Shown here piece after piece: positions 35,202 to 42,057 of a DNA stretch of 64,000 bases. The position numbers and the translations under genes are program-made. Position 1 is the first letter of the stretch. Every line of letters begins with the position of its first letter. The DNA lies in contig NZ_JANDHW010000003.1 in NCBI RefSeq assembly GCF_024330105.1, positions 62,001 through 126,000 of the forward strand, given 5' to 3'. The stretch is from Coprobacter tertius. Its GTDB lineage: Bacteria > Bacteroidota > Bacteroidia > Bacteroidales > Coprobacteraceae. The notes beneath the pieces were generated by a model that made no database searches, was not told the DNA's origin, and saw nothing but the letters and a program-made list of their open reading frames with translations.

Positions 35202-36446
35202 ATGAATGTTGAGATTATTGTTATCGGTGACGAATTGCTGATAGGACAGGTTACAGATACTAATTCTGCATGGATAGCCCGGGAATTGAATAAAATAGGT
35301 TGGGAAATTACGGAGATAACAACGGTGAGAGATCGGCGAGAAGAAATGTTATCGGCTTTCAATCAGTCGTTTGCCCGTGTAAATGTTGTTTTAGTAACAG
35401 GTGGGTTAGGACCTACTAAAGATGATATGACAAAGCAGACATTATGTGATTTTTTCGGTGGAAAAATGATTTTTGATGATTCTGTTTTACAAAATATAGA
35501 ACGTTGGCTTTCTAAGCGTAAGATAAAGCTCAATGATTCTACCCGGAGTCAAGCTATGGTACCTGATGTATGTTCGGTTATACAAAACCCGGTAGGAACT
35601 GCTCCCGTAATGTGGTTCGAAAGAGAAGGAAAAGTCCTCGTTTCGATGCCGGGTGTACCGTTTGAGATGAAAAATGCCATGGAAAATGAAGTGATTCCTC
35701 GATTACGACATCGTTTTCCCGATCATACGTCGATACGTCATTTTACTTGTCTGGTTATGAATTTTACCGAGTCGGCTTTATCGGAATATCTGACCGATTT
35801 TGAAGCCGAAATGCCTTCGGCTGTGAAATTGGCATATTTGCCAAATCCAGGTGTTATTCGCCTGCGTCTGACAGCTCGTGGAGAAGATGATTTGGAAACT
35901 TGTCGCATGCTCGAAAAACAGGCGGAAAAATTGTGTGGATTATTAGGTAAAAATATTTTTTCATACCGGGATACCACGATGGCCGGAGCATTAGGTGCTA
36001 TATTAGAGAAAGAAGGTTATACTGTTGCGACAGCTGAAAGTTGTACGGGTGGAAATATTGCACACGAAATAACACTGATCCCCGGTTCATCGGCATATTA
36101 TAAAGGTAGTATCGTATCGTACGCCAACGAAATAAAAGAAACAGTATTAGGAGTAAGTACAGAAGATCTTGAAAAATATGGTGCTGTGAGTCGTCAGGTA
36201 GTTGAGCAGATGGTTAAGGGTGTACAAAAGTTGATGCATACCGATTGTGCAGTGGCTACTTCGGGTGTTGCCGGCCCGAACGGAGGAACTTCTGAAAAAC
36301 CGGTCGGTACCGTTTGGATAGCTGTCGCATTAGGAGATAAGATCGTTAGTGAAAAATTTTTGTTTGGCGAAAACCGGAAATATAATATAGAAAGAGCCAC
36401 CCATATGGCTTTCCTTTCGATGATAAAATTATTGTCCGGTAGCTAA
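35202..36446 (+). CDS. cinA: CinA-family nicotinamide-nucleotide amidohydrolase
   Basis: 414 aa, two-domain CinA. The N-terminal MoCF/COG1058 domain (about 1-170) has IVIGDELLIGQVTDTNSAWI, LVTGGLGPTKDD and the MPGVPFEMKNAM block; related domains hydrolyse ADP-ribose. The C-terminal domain (about 255-414) is an NMN deamidase with TVATAESCTGGNIAHEIT, YKGSIVSYANEIK, ATSGVAGPNGG and GTVWIAV. It recycles nicotinamide mononucleotide back to nicotinate mononucleotide, the product of NadC encoded at 3.7 kb. It is in an operon with the M48 protease gene. Confidence 0.95.
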   Translation: MNVEIIVIGDELLIGQVTDTNSAWIARELNKIGWEITEITTVRDRREEMLSAFNQSFARVNVVLVTGGLGPTKDDMTKQTLCDFFGGKMIFDDSVLQNIERWLSKRKIKLNDSTRSQAMVPDVCSVIQNPVGTAPVMWFEREGKVLVSMPGVPFEMKNAMENEVIPRLRHRFPDHTSIRHFTCLVMNFTESALSEYLTDFEAEMPSAVKLAYLPNPGVIRLRLTARGEDDLETCRMLEKQAEKLCGLLGKNIFSYRDTTMAGALGAILEKEGYTVATAESCTGGNIAHEITLIPGSSAYYKGSIVSYANEIKETVLGVSTEDLEKYGAVSRQVVEQMVKGVQKLMHTDCAVATSGVAGPNGGTSEKPVGTVWIAVALGDKIVSEKFLFGENRKYNIERATHMAFLSMIKLLSGS

Positions 36447-36471
36447 ATGAACTTAAATAAAAAATAATGAT

Positions 36472-38670
36472 ATGAGAAAAATATACAAGGGATATGTTTA
36501 TTTTTTTTGTATAGGTATTTTTATATATATTATTTACGGATGCAGTGATAGAAATCACACTGAGAAAGAACAGTTGAACGATCTGATAGTTATTTGTGAC
36601 AGTCTCGAGTTGGCAGGGGACTCTACATTACTTGAGGAAACGGCCTGTTTATTGAGCGAATACCCTCCGAAGGAGGAAAATCGGTTGCGGTCTTCACTTT
36701 ATAAAATATCGGCAGCGTATAATCAGGGAAAATATTATTATGTTTTGAATGCCCTTAATCGTTTCTCCTCCGATTCTGCTTGGATCGGTTTCCCAGAGGG
36801 GGAAGCCCGGGCGTTATTTCTCGAAGCTCGAGCTTTGCAAAAGATGAAATTGTATGGTCAAGCTATTCGTGTGTATGAAAAACTCATTACTTTAACTCCT
36901 GATGAAAATGGTGGAAAACGAATCACTTGTATCATGAAGGAGGGATTACTGCAAATGATGTATTGTTACATTTTTGCAGGGAAAAGGGAAGCTGGAGTCC
37001 GGGCATTCTGTGATATCGATTGCAATAAAAATTTTTGGTTGAGAAATCGTTATCCACGTAGTATAAAAGTTTGTTTAGCTTATTCTCTTTATGAAGCATC
37101 TCATTTGGCTGAAGCTGCATCGGTAATCACACAAGCATTGAGTATAGAGGAAAAGGATAGGGAAAATGAACAACTTTATGTAGATTATGGGATCGCGGCC
37201 GTTATTTATAATCAGTTCGGGGATATCAGAAAAGCAATTTCTTGTAGTGAGCAATGTTTGTCGATACTTAATAGATTAAATGAGAAGAACGGAATTTTTT
37301 ATGCTTTAAGCAACCTTATTTATCAGTATCAACAAATAGGAGAATTTGAAAAAAGTTTGGCAACATACGAAAAGCTACTTCAAACGGATGAAATAAAGAA
37401 AAATCCCTATAATTATTGTGTAGCAGAGGTAAATATTTCTTCTCTTTTCCGTGAATGGGGACTCGATGAGGAGTGTATGGGCCATTTAGATGTTGCCCGT
37501 CGCATGGCTTACCTCAGTAAAGAAACAGACGCTCTTTTGCGAGTAAATAATATGGAGTTACTGATTTTAATGGATAAAAGCGATTATAATTCGGCGTCTG
37601 GTGTATTGGATAGTATTTCGTCTCTATTACCGGTAAATGATCGCGGTAGTTTTTATCAATTATATTATGATGTATATCGATCTTTGTTGAAAATAGATTC
37701 TTTGAAAGACCCGAAGATAATCAAAATAAGAGTACAAAAGCTATTAATGGATTTGAAGGCCCTTCAGATGGATAATAACAAACTAAATATTCTTTTCTAT
37801 CTGGGCAGAATACTTGAATCGAAAAATGAAAATGCTTTAGCTGTTGTAGCTTATCGAAGCGCGAGAGATTATGTGGATTCAAATGATCTCGTGTATTATA
37901 AGAGGCTTATTTTTGGTGCTTTGGCCCGGAGTTACCATAAGCTGGGAGCCTTTGCGAAAGCTTCTGAATATTATCTTTTGTACAATGACGCAGATCGGGT
38001 ATTTACCGAAAGACGGAATGCAGGACTAATGGCTCGGTTTAGGGTAAAATACGAAACTCGACAGAAAGAGCAGGATAATAATTTATTAAGGTCGGAGTTA
38101 AAACTGAAAGAACGTACTTTGCAGTATTATTCGGTTATCGGTATTTCTGTTTTTTTGTTATTGGTTATAATTGCTCTTTGGTTAATTATGAGGCAGCGTA
38201 CTCTACGGTTGAGTCATGAAACCGATTTGCGCCAACATGAATATGATGTGATGCTGATTGAAGAACAAGAACGCCAACTTCGTAAAATGATTCAGGATAA
38301 ATCGGAATTAAATCGTAAAAATGAAGAGTTGAGATACGAAATAGAACGTTCGGGAGCGAAAAATGATCTTCAAAATCTTATAAATAGTTTATCGCCGAGA
38401 TTACTTACTCGAGAAGAGGAATTAAATTTCAGACGACAGTTTTCTATGATACATCCCACATTTATTACCTCTCTCAGAGAAAAGGTTCCGTCTATTACTT
38501 CCACTGAAGAATTGTTGGCTATGCTGATTAAAATCAATCTTAATAATGAAGAAATTGCTTATGCTTTGGGGAATAACAAGTCCAGTGTAATAACTTCCCG
38601 TTCGCGACTCCGTAAAAAATTGGGAATAGACAAAAGTGTTATTCTCGAAAATTATATACGATCGATTTAA
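36472..38670 (+). CDS. Membrane-anchored TPR protein with C-terminal HTH (Bacteroidetes-type regulator)
   Basis: 732 aa. The N-terminus resembles a lipoprotein or anchor signal ending IIYGC (Cys24). Residues about 30-540 are helical TPR-like repeats (AIRVYEKLITLTPDENG, AISCSEQCLSILNRLNEKNG, KASEYYLLYNDADRV). A membrane helix at about 550-573 (VIGISVFLLLVIIALWLIM) is followed by a charged coiled coil (to about 640) and a C-terminal helix-turn-helix-like region with LAMLIKINLNNEEIAYALG and SRLRKKLGI. The layout predicts a periplasmic TPR sensor with a cytoplasmic DNA-binding end, a type common in Bacteroidetes. Targets are unknown. It starts 25 bases after cinA and is followed by a hairpin terminator. 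Confidence 0.82.
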   Translation: MRKIYKGYVYFFCIGIFIYIIYGCSDRNHTEKEQLNDLIVICDSLELAGDSTLLEETACLLSEYPPKEENRLRSSLYKISAAYNQGKYYYVLNALNRFSSDSAWIGFPEGEARALFLEARALQKMKLYGQAIRVYEKLITLTPDENGGKRITCIMKEGLLQMMYCYIFAGKREAGVRAFCDIDCNKNFWLRNRYPRSIKVCLAYSLYEASHLAEAASVITQALSIEEKDRENEQLYVDYGIAAVIYNQFGDIRKAISCSEQCLSILNRLNEKNGIFYALSNLIYQYQQIGEFEKSLATYEKLLQTDEIKKNPYNYCVAEVNISSLFREWGLDEECMGHLDVARRMAYLSKETDALLRVNNMELLILMDKSDYNSASGVLDSISSLLPVNDRGSFYQLYYDVYRSLLKIDSLKDPKIIKIRVQKLLMDLKALQMDNNKLNILFYLGRILESKNENALAVVAYRSARDYVDSNDLVYYKRLIFGALARSYHKLGAFAKASEYYLLYNDADRVFTERRNAGLMARFRVKYETRQKEQDNNLLRSELKLKERTLQYYSVIGISVFLLLVIIALWLIMRQRTLRLSHETDLRQHEYDVMLIEEQERQLRKMIQDKSELNRKNEELRYEIERSGAKNDLQNLINSLSPRLLTREEELNFRRQFSMIHPTFITSLREKVPSITSTEELLAMLIKINLNNEEIAYALGNNKSSVITSRSRLRKKLGIDKSVILENYIRSI

Positions 38671-38681
38671 TTATAAAATAT

Positions 38682-38717
38682 TCCCGGAAATATATACAAA
38701 AAGTGATATTTCCGGGA
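38682..38717. terminator. Hairpin terminator after the TPR regulator
   Basis: 12-bp perfect stem, 38682-38693 with 38706-38717, loop 12 bases. It lies between convergent genes, the TPR regulator (+) and the DJ-1 gene (-). Only short T runs follow, so it is moderate in strength. Confidence 0.55.
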
Positions 38718-38751
38718 GATTTATGTGTCGATTATCTTGTTGAAAGATATT

Positions 38752-39279
38752 TTATTTCAGTGCTTTAATTACCGATGGAATGAGGGCGTTTAGTGTGTTT
38801 TCAGATTGTGCAGTATAAAAGTTTCCATCGATTACTGCCTTTTCATCGGTTGCGATTCCTTTTTGTATAGCGGCTTTTGCCAAAGGATGTATGGCGAGTT
38901 TATTATTGTCATTGATTCCTGAAATTTCGAATATTAGTGCAGCGGCACAATGTCCTATCATGATTTTACCTTTTTTATGAAACTCTTTGACCACTTTTAA
39001 GAGATCGATATTATAGGATTTATCTGCGTTTTGCTGAAATACGGGAACAGCGTCTCCGCAGGAAAATACTAATGCGTCATAATCGTCGGTATGTCCTTTT
39101 AAATTTTTTATAATATCATCCGTAATAATGGTTATGCCCGAGTTGCTTTTAATTTCTTTCGTATCTGCTACTGCGAAAACTTTGTAAGAGATGCCGTTTT
39201 CGAAAAATGCTTCCAGATATTGGAACAACCCGTAACCGTTTACCGGATTTACAGCCAGAATAGCTACTTTTTTTTCCAT
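38752..39279 (-). CDS. DJ-1/PfpI-family protein
   Basis: 175 aa, a flavodoxin-like DJ-1/PfpI fold. The nucleophile-elbow cysteine is C111 in MIGHCAAALIFE. A second cysteine (C74, VFSCGDAVPV) sits where other members have the conserved Gly/Glu strand, and the C-terminus reads GNFYTAQSENTLNALIPSVIKAL. Family members are stress-related chaperones, deglycases or glyoxalases; which one cannot be read from the sequence. It is divergent from an HxlR-type regulator with a shared 165-base region holding a long palindrome, so redox or electrophile control by the neighbour is likely (inference). Confidence 0.85.
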   Translation of the reverse strand: MEKKVAILAVNPVNGYGLFQYLEAFFENGISYKVFAVADTKEIKSNSGITIITDDIIKNLKGHTDDYDALVFSCGDAVPVFQQNADKSYNIDLLKVVKEFHKKGKIMIGHCAAALIFEISGINDNNKLAIHPLAKAAIQKGIATDEKAVIDGNFYTAQSENTLNALIPSVIKALK

Positions 39280-39325
39280 AATTATAAATGTTAAGTGATA
39301 TAATAGTTATTATTAGTAAGTTTAT

Positions 39326-39333
39326 TACTTTTG
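39326..39333 (+). promoter_or_regulatory. -7 box facing hxlR
   Basis: TACTTTTG matches TAnnTTTG. It overlaps the right arm of an AGTAA-N5-TTACT inverted repeat at 39315-39329, as expected for an autorepressed promoter. The leader to 39445 would be about 105 nt. Confidence 0.4.
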
Positions 39334-39338
39334 TATTG

Positions 39339-39369
39339 CAAATATAAATAGTTTGTTTTGTAGATACAA
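39339..39369 (-). promoter_or_regulatory. Promoter of the DJ-1-family gene
   Basis: Minus-strand TTG at 39369-39367, 20 bases, TATATTTG at 39346-39339: a full -33/-7 match. Leader about 55 nt. Confidence 0.55.
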
Positions 39370-39388
39370 GAACGAACTTAAAAATAAG

Positions 39389-39410
39389 ATAGTTACATAA
39401 AAGTAACTAT
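39389..39410. promoter_or_regulatory. 22-bp palindromic operator candidate for the HxlR regulator
   Basis: ATAGTTAC at 39389-39396 and GTAACTAT at 39403-39410 are perfect inverted repeats around 6 bases. Symmetrical GTTAC/GTAAC sites suit a winged-helix dimer such as HxlR. It lies 35 bases upstream of the regulator's ATG and just upstream of the DJ-1 promoter. Confidence 0.5.
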
Positions 39411-39444
39411 TGTTGACTGATATAGGATTAGAAAGTAATAAAAA

Positions 39445-39795
39445 ATGAAAAATTTTCATACCGATGGTTTTTGTCCGGTACGGGATGTTCTCGGCCGTTT
39501 AGGTAATAAGTGGTCGTTATTGGTGTTGATTACATTAAATGCAAATGGAATAATGCGTTTTAGCGATATTCATAAATCGATAGGGGATGTATCGCAACGT
39601 ATGCTGACAGTTACATTGCGTATGCTCGAATCAGACGGCTTAGTAAAACGAAAAATATATGCTGAAATTCCGCCTCGTGTCGAATATTCGTTGACTTCAC
39701 GGGCAGAAAGTTTAATTCCTTTATTGAATGATTTGGTTGATTGGGCATTACAAAATATGCCGGGAATACGAGAAAGCAGAAATCTTTCTGTATAA
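39445..39795 (+). CDS. HxlR-family winged-helix regulator
   Basis: 116 aa, the normal size for HxlR/MarR-like repressors. Seen: the N-terminal CPVRDVLGRLGNKWSLLVL block with Cys10 at the position of redox-sensing cysteines in YodB/HypR-type members, the recognition helix region VSQRMLTVTLRMLESDGLV, and the wing IPPRVEYSLT. It probably represses itself and the divergent DJ-1 gene, sensing electrophiles or disulfide stress through Cys10; that is inference from family and context. A 22-bp palindrome at 39389-39410 and a smaller repeat at 39315-39329 are candidate operators. Confidence 0.92.
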   Translation: MKNFHTDGFCPVRDVLGRLGNKWSLLVLITLNANGIMRFSDIHKSIGDVSQRMLTVTLRMLESDGLVKRKIYAEIPPRVEYSLTSRAESLIPLLNDLVDWALQNMPGIRESRNLSV

Positions 39796-39860
39796 ATTTT
39801 ATTTGTGATGTTAATTAGCTATATTGTTGATTTTTAAATTAATATTATTCTTAAAATAAA

Positions 39861-39882
39861 TTGTACATAGATTTGTACATAG
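39861..39882 (+). repeat. Short tandem repeat of TTGTACATAG
   Basis: TTGTACATAG at 39861-39870 recurs at 39873-39882 with 2 bases between. Each copy holds the palindrome TGTACA. It spans a TAnnTTTG-like box (TAGATTTG, 39868-39875). Protein-binding or promoter function is possible but unproven. Confidence 0.5.
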
Positions 39883-40005
39883 CTTCAGCTACCGGCTATT
39901 GTTGTTTAATTTTAATATTGTATCCATATTCATTAAACAGGCGATAGGTGTTGGAGTTTTAATTTTTTTTTTACGCCGGACAAACATTATGTCCGGCGTT
40001 TTTAT
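39883..40005 (+). ncRNA. Candidate small RNA upstream of rpmB
   Basis: The 446-base gap between hxlR and rpmB has no real gene but holds a TAGATTTG -7-like box (39868-39875) and, 100 bases on, a strong intrinsic terminator (39973-40005). A transcript starting near 39883 would be about 120 nt. Inside is ATAGC/GCTAT pairing at 39879-39899. A -33 TTG is not found. It could equally be a distal terminator for hxlR. Confidence 0.3.
39973..40005 (+). terminator. Strong intrinsic terminator upstream of rpmB
   Basis: 10-bp GC-rich perfect stem ACGCCGGACA (39973-39982) with TGTCCGGCGT (39990-39999), 7-base loop, then TTTTA. It acts in the plus direction only, since on the other strand the stem is followed by A residues. 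The nearest upstream gene end is hxlR at 39795. Confidence 0.85.
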
Positions 40006-40160
40006 TCAGATTATTATTATATCGAAATTTTTTTCAATTTGTAATAACGAAGCAGTAAAAAACTTTTATATTGTTTTATTCTCAATAGAGGCATTCCTTT
40101 GAAAAGCAGAGGGAACTTTTGCTAAAATAAAGTTGGGAAAGAATATTTATGGGTTAAAAA

Positions 40161-40192
40161 TTTGGATGATATTCTCAAAAACGTTTACTTTG
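40161..40192 (+). promoter_or_regulatory. Promoter of rpmB-rpmG-DUF4295
   Basis: TTTG at 40161-40164, 20 bases, TTACTTTG at 40185-40192 (7 of 8 to TAnnTTTG). Leader about 43 nt to the rpmB ATG. Confidence 0.5.
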
Positions 40193-40241
40193 CACTCTGT
40201 TTGTAAAAGCCGCAAAAAATCAATAAAAAAAAGATAAAGCG

Positions 40242-40481
40242 ATGTCGAAGATTTGTCAAATTACCGGAAAAAAAGCAATGGTTGGCAATAATGTCTCGCA
40301 CTCGAAGAGACGTACGAAAAGAAGATTTAATGTCAACCTGTTTACTAAAAAGTTCTATTGGGTAGAACAAGATTGTTGGATCAGCCTGAAAATCTCAGCT
40401 GCAGGTCTCCGTACTATTAATAAAATGGGATTGGACGCTGCGTTGAAACAAGCTGCTGAAAAAGGTTTTTTAAACGCATAA
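40242..40481 (+). CDS. rpmB: 50S ribosomal protein L28
   Basis: 79 aa, short basic L28 of the Bacteroidetes type. Visible: [19 protein letters not shown], the [17 protein letters not shown] rRNA-binding segment, and [18 protein letters not shown] near the C-terminus. No zinc-type CxxC pair. It is the first of three small genes in the order L28-L33-DUF4295, the conserved Bacteroidetes order, starting about 43 nt after the predicted transcription start. Confidence 0.97.
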   Translation: MSKICQITGKKAMVGNNVSHSKRRTKRRFNVNLFTKKFYWVEQDCWISLKISAAGLRTINKMGLDAALKQAAEKGFLNA

Positions 40482-40497
40482 TTTAGAAGAAAGAAAG

Positions 40498-40686
40498 ATG
40501 GCAAAAAAAGCTAAAGGTAATAGAGTACAAGTTATTCTCGAATGTACGGAGCACAAAGCAAGTGGTATGCCCGGGACATCGAGATACATTACCACCAAAA
40601 ACAGGAAAAATACCACTGAGAGATTGGAGCTGAAAAAGTACAATCCTATTTTGAAAAAAGTAACTATTCACAAAGAAATAAAATAA
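40498..40686 (+). CDS. rpmG: 50S ribosomal protein L33
   Basis: 62 aa. The sequence begins [19 protein letters not shown], has the [23 protein letters not shown] core and a [11 protein letters not shown] tail. It has one cysteine only (C15), so it is a zinc-independent form. It lies 16 bases after rpmB and 9 bases before the DUF4295 gene. Confidence 0.96.
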   Translation: MAKKAKGNRVQVILECTEHKASGMPGTSRYITTKNRKNTTERLELKKYNPILKKVTIHKEIK

Positions 40687-40695
40687 GTTTAGGCC

Positions 40696-40848
40696 ATGGC
40701 AAAGAAAACCGTTGCATCATTGCAAAAAGGAGAGGGACGTACTTATTCTAAGGTAATAAAGATGGTTAAGTCTCCCAAGACCGGAGCTTATATCTTTCAG
40801 GAAGAAATGGTCCCCAATGACAAAGTGAGCGAAGTGCTTGCTAAATAA
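40696..40848 (+). CDS. DUF4295 small basic protein
   Basis: 50 aa. It reads AKKTVASLQKGEGRTYSKVI near the N-terminus, a SPKTGAYIFQEEMVP middle and a KVSEVLAK end. Proteins of this family follow rpmG in most Bacteroidetes and are likely ribosome-associated, in line with the position and basic start; direct function is unknown. The start is the ATG at 40696, 9 bases after the rpmG stop. A hairpin terminator follows at 40876. Confidence 0.9.
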   Translation: MAKKTVASLQKGEGRTYSKVIKMVKSPKTGAYIFQEEMVPNDKVSEVLAK

Positions 40849-40875
40849 AAGATATTTCGATATATACTATAAAAT

Positions 40876-40910
40876 CTTCCCTGCATTTTACTATGTGGGG
40901 AAGTTTTTTA
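40876..40910 (+). terminator. Intrinsic terminator after DUF4295
   Basis: 11-bp stem, 40876-40886 with 40893-40903 (two G-T pairs), 6-base loop, followed by TTTTTTA. Closes the L28-L33-DUF4295 operon. Confidence 0.8.
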
Positions 40911-40926
40911 TTAATGTACTTTTTAC

Positions 40927-40934
40927 TATCTTTG
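40927..40934 (+). promoter_or_regulatory. Upstream -7 box of ftsY
   Basis: TATCTTTG matches TAnnTTTG and would give a leader of about 80 nt. No TTG at the -33 distance. Confidence 0.35.
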
Positions 40935-40983
40935 TTATTCTAAGATAAGACCATTTTGAAAAAGTGTTTTCATCTTTAAGTTA

Positions 40984-41014
40984 TTGATATTCTGTTTATA
41001 ATCTTATAAATTTG
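40984..41014 (+). promoter_or_regulatory. Promoter abutting the ftsY start codon
   Basis: TTG at 40984-40986, 20 bases, TAAATTTG at 41007-41014. The box ends 4 bases before the ATG at 41019, so a transcript from here would have almost no leader. Confidence 0.45.
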
Positions 41015-41018
41015 GGAA

Positions 41019-41975
41019 ATGGGTATATTCGATTTTTTTTCAAAAGAAAAAAAGGAAACCCTCGATAAGGGATTGTCTAAAACCAAAGAAGGTGTATTTT
41101 CGAAACTTGCGCGTGTCGTTGCCGGGAAAACGAAAGTCGATGATGAGATACTCGATGATCTCGAGGAGGTTTTAATTACATCGGATGTCGGTGTCGAAAC
41201 CACACTGAGGATTATCGAACGCATCGAGAAACGTGTCGCCCATGATAAATATGTGACTACTTCCGAGCTGAGAGTTATGCTTCGTGAAGAGATTGCCGCA
41301 TTGCTTACCGAGAATAATTCTGAAGATATTGCTGAATTTTCGGTTCCGGCCGATAAACGTCCTTACGTGATTATGGTTGTCGGGGTTAATGGTGTCGGGA
41401 AAACGACAACGATAGGTAAGTTGGCATATCAGTTTAAAAAAGCGGGTAATAGTGTTTATTTAGGAGCTGCAGATACGTTTCGGGCTGCAGCCGTAGAGCA
41501 ATTGGTAATTTGGGGAGAACGGGTAGGTGTTCCGGTTGTGAAACAGAAAATGGGTTCCGATCCTGCTTCTGTTGCATATGATACGCTGAGCTCGGCCAAA
41601 GCTAATAATGCGGATGTTGTGATTATCGATACGGCAGGCCGGTTGCATAATAAAATAAACTTGATGAATGAGCTTTCGAAAATTAAAAATGTAATGAATA
41701 AGGTTGTGCCGGGTGCTCCCCATGAGGTTTTATTAGTTCTCGACGGATCTACCGGGCAAAATGCATTTGAGCAGGCAAAGCAGTTTACTGCAGCGACCGA
41801 GGTAAATGCCCTGGCAATTACAAAACTCGATGGAACGGCTAAAGGGGGTGTTGTAATCGGCATTTCCGATCAGTTTAAAACCCCTGTAAAATATATTGGC
41901 TTAGGAGAGGGAATGGAAGACCTGCAAGTATTTAATCGAAAAGAATTTGTAGATTCGTTATTCGGAGAAGAGTAA
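41019..41975 (+). CDS. ftsY: Signal recognition particle receptor FtsY
   Basis: 318 aa SRP GTPase. A short N-terminal extension (MGIFDFFSKEKK, amphipathic membrane-binding helix) replaces the long acidic A domain of E. coli. The four-helix N domain ends about residue 105. The G domain has GVNGVGKTTTIGKLA, DTFRAAAVEQL, DTAGRLHNK, TKLDGTAKGG and GLGEGMEDL. It pairs with Ffh (57.3 kb) to deliver ribosomes to SecYEG at the inner membrane. A stem-loop follows the gene. Confidence 0.97.
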   Translation: MGIFDFFSKEKKETLDKGLSKTKEGVFSKLARVVAGKTKVDDEILDDLEEVLITSDVGVETTLRIIERIEKRVAHDKYVTTSELRVMLREEIAALLTENNSEDIAEFSVPADKRPYVIMVVGVNGVGKTTTIGKLAYQFKKAGNSVYLGAADTFRAAAVEQLVIWGERVGVPVVKQKMGSDPASVAYDTLSSAKANNADVVIIDTAGRLHNKINLMNELSKIKNVMNKVVPGAPHEVLLVLDGSTGQNAFEQAKQFTAATEVNALAITKLDGTAKGGVVIGISDQFKTPVKYIGLGEGMEDLQVFNRKEFVDSLFGEE

Positions 41976-41989
41976 AATGATAATACCGG

Positions 41990-42046
41990 ATAGCCGCAAA
42001 ACAGAGCGACAGACTTCATGCGCCGTTTTGTGGCTATTTTGTTTTT
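41990..42046 (+). terminator. Hairpin terminator between ftsY and rimO
   Basis: 13-bp stem (one G-T pair), 41990-42002 with 42025-42037, loop 22 bases, followed by a T-rich tail to 42046. Confidence 0.65.
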
Positions 42047-42057
42047 AAATAATAAAT

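Noticed and set aside
39899-40102. 67-codon open frame on the plus strand
   Set aside because: It reads across the strong terminator at 39973-40005 and has low-complexity hydrophobic composition with no start context.
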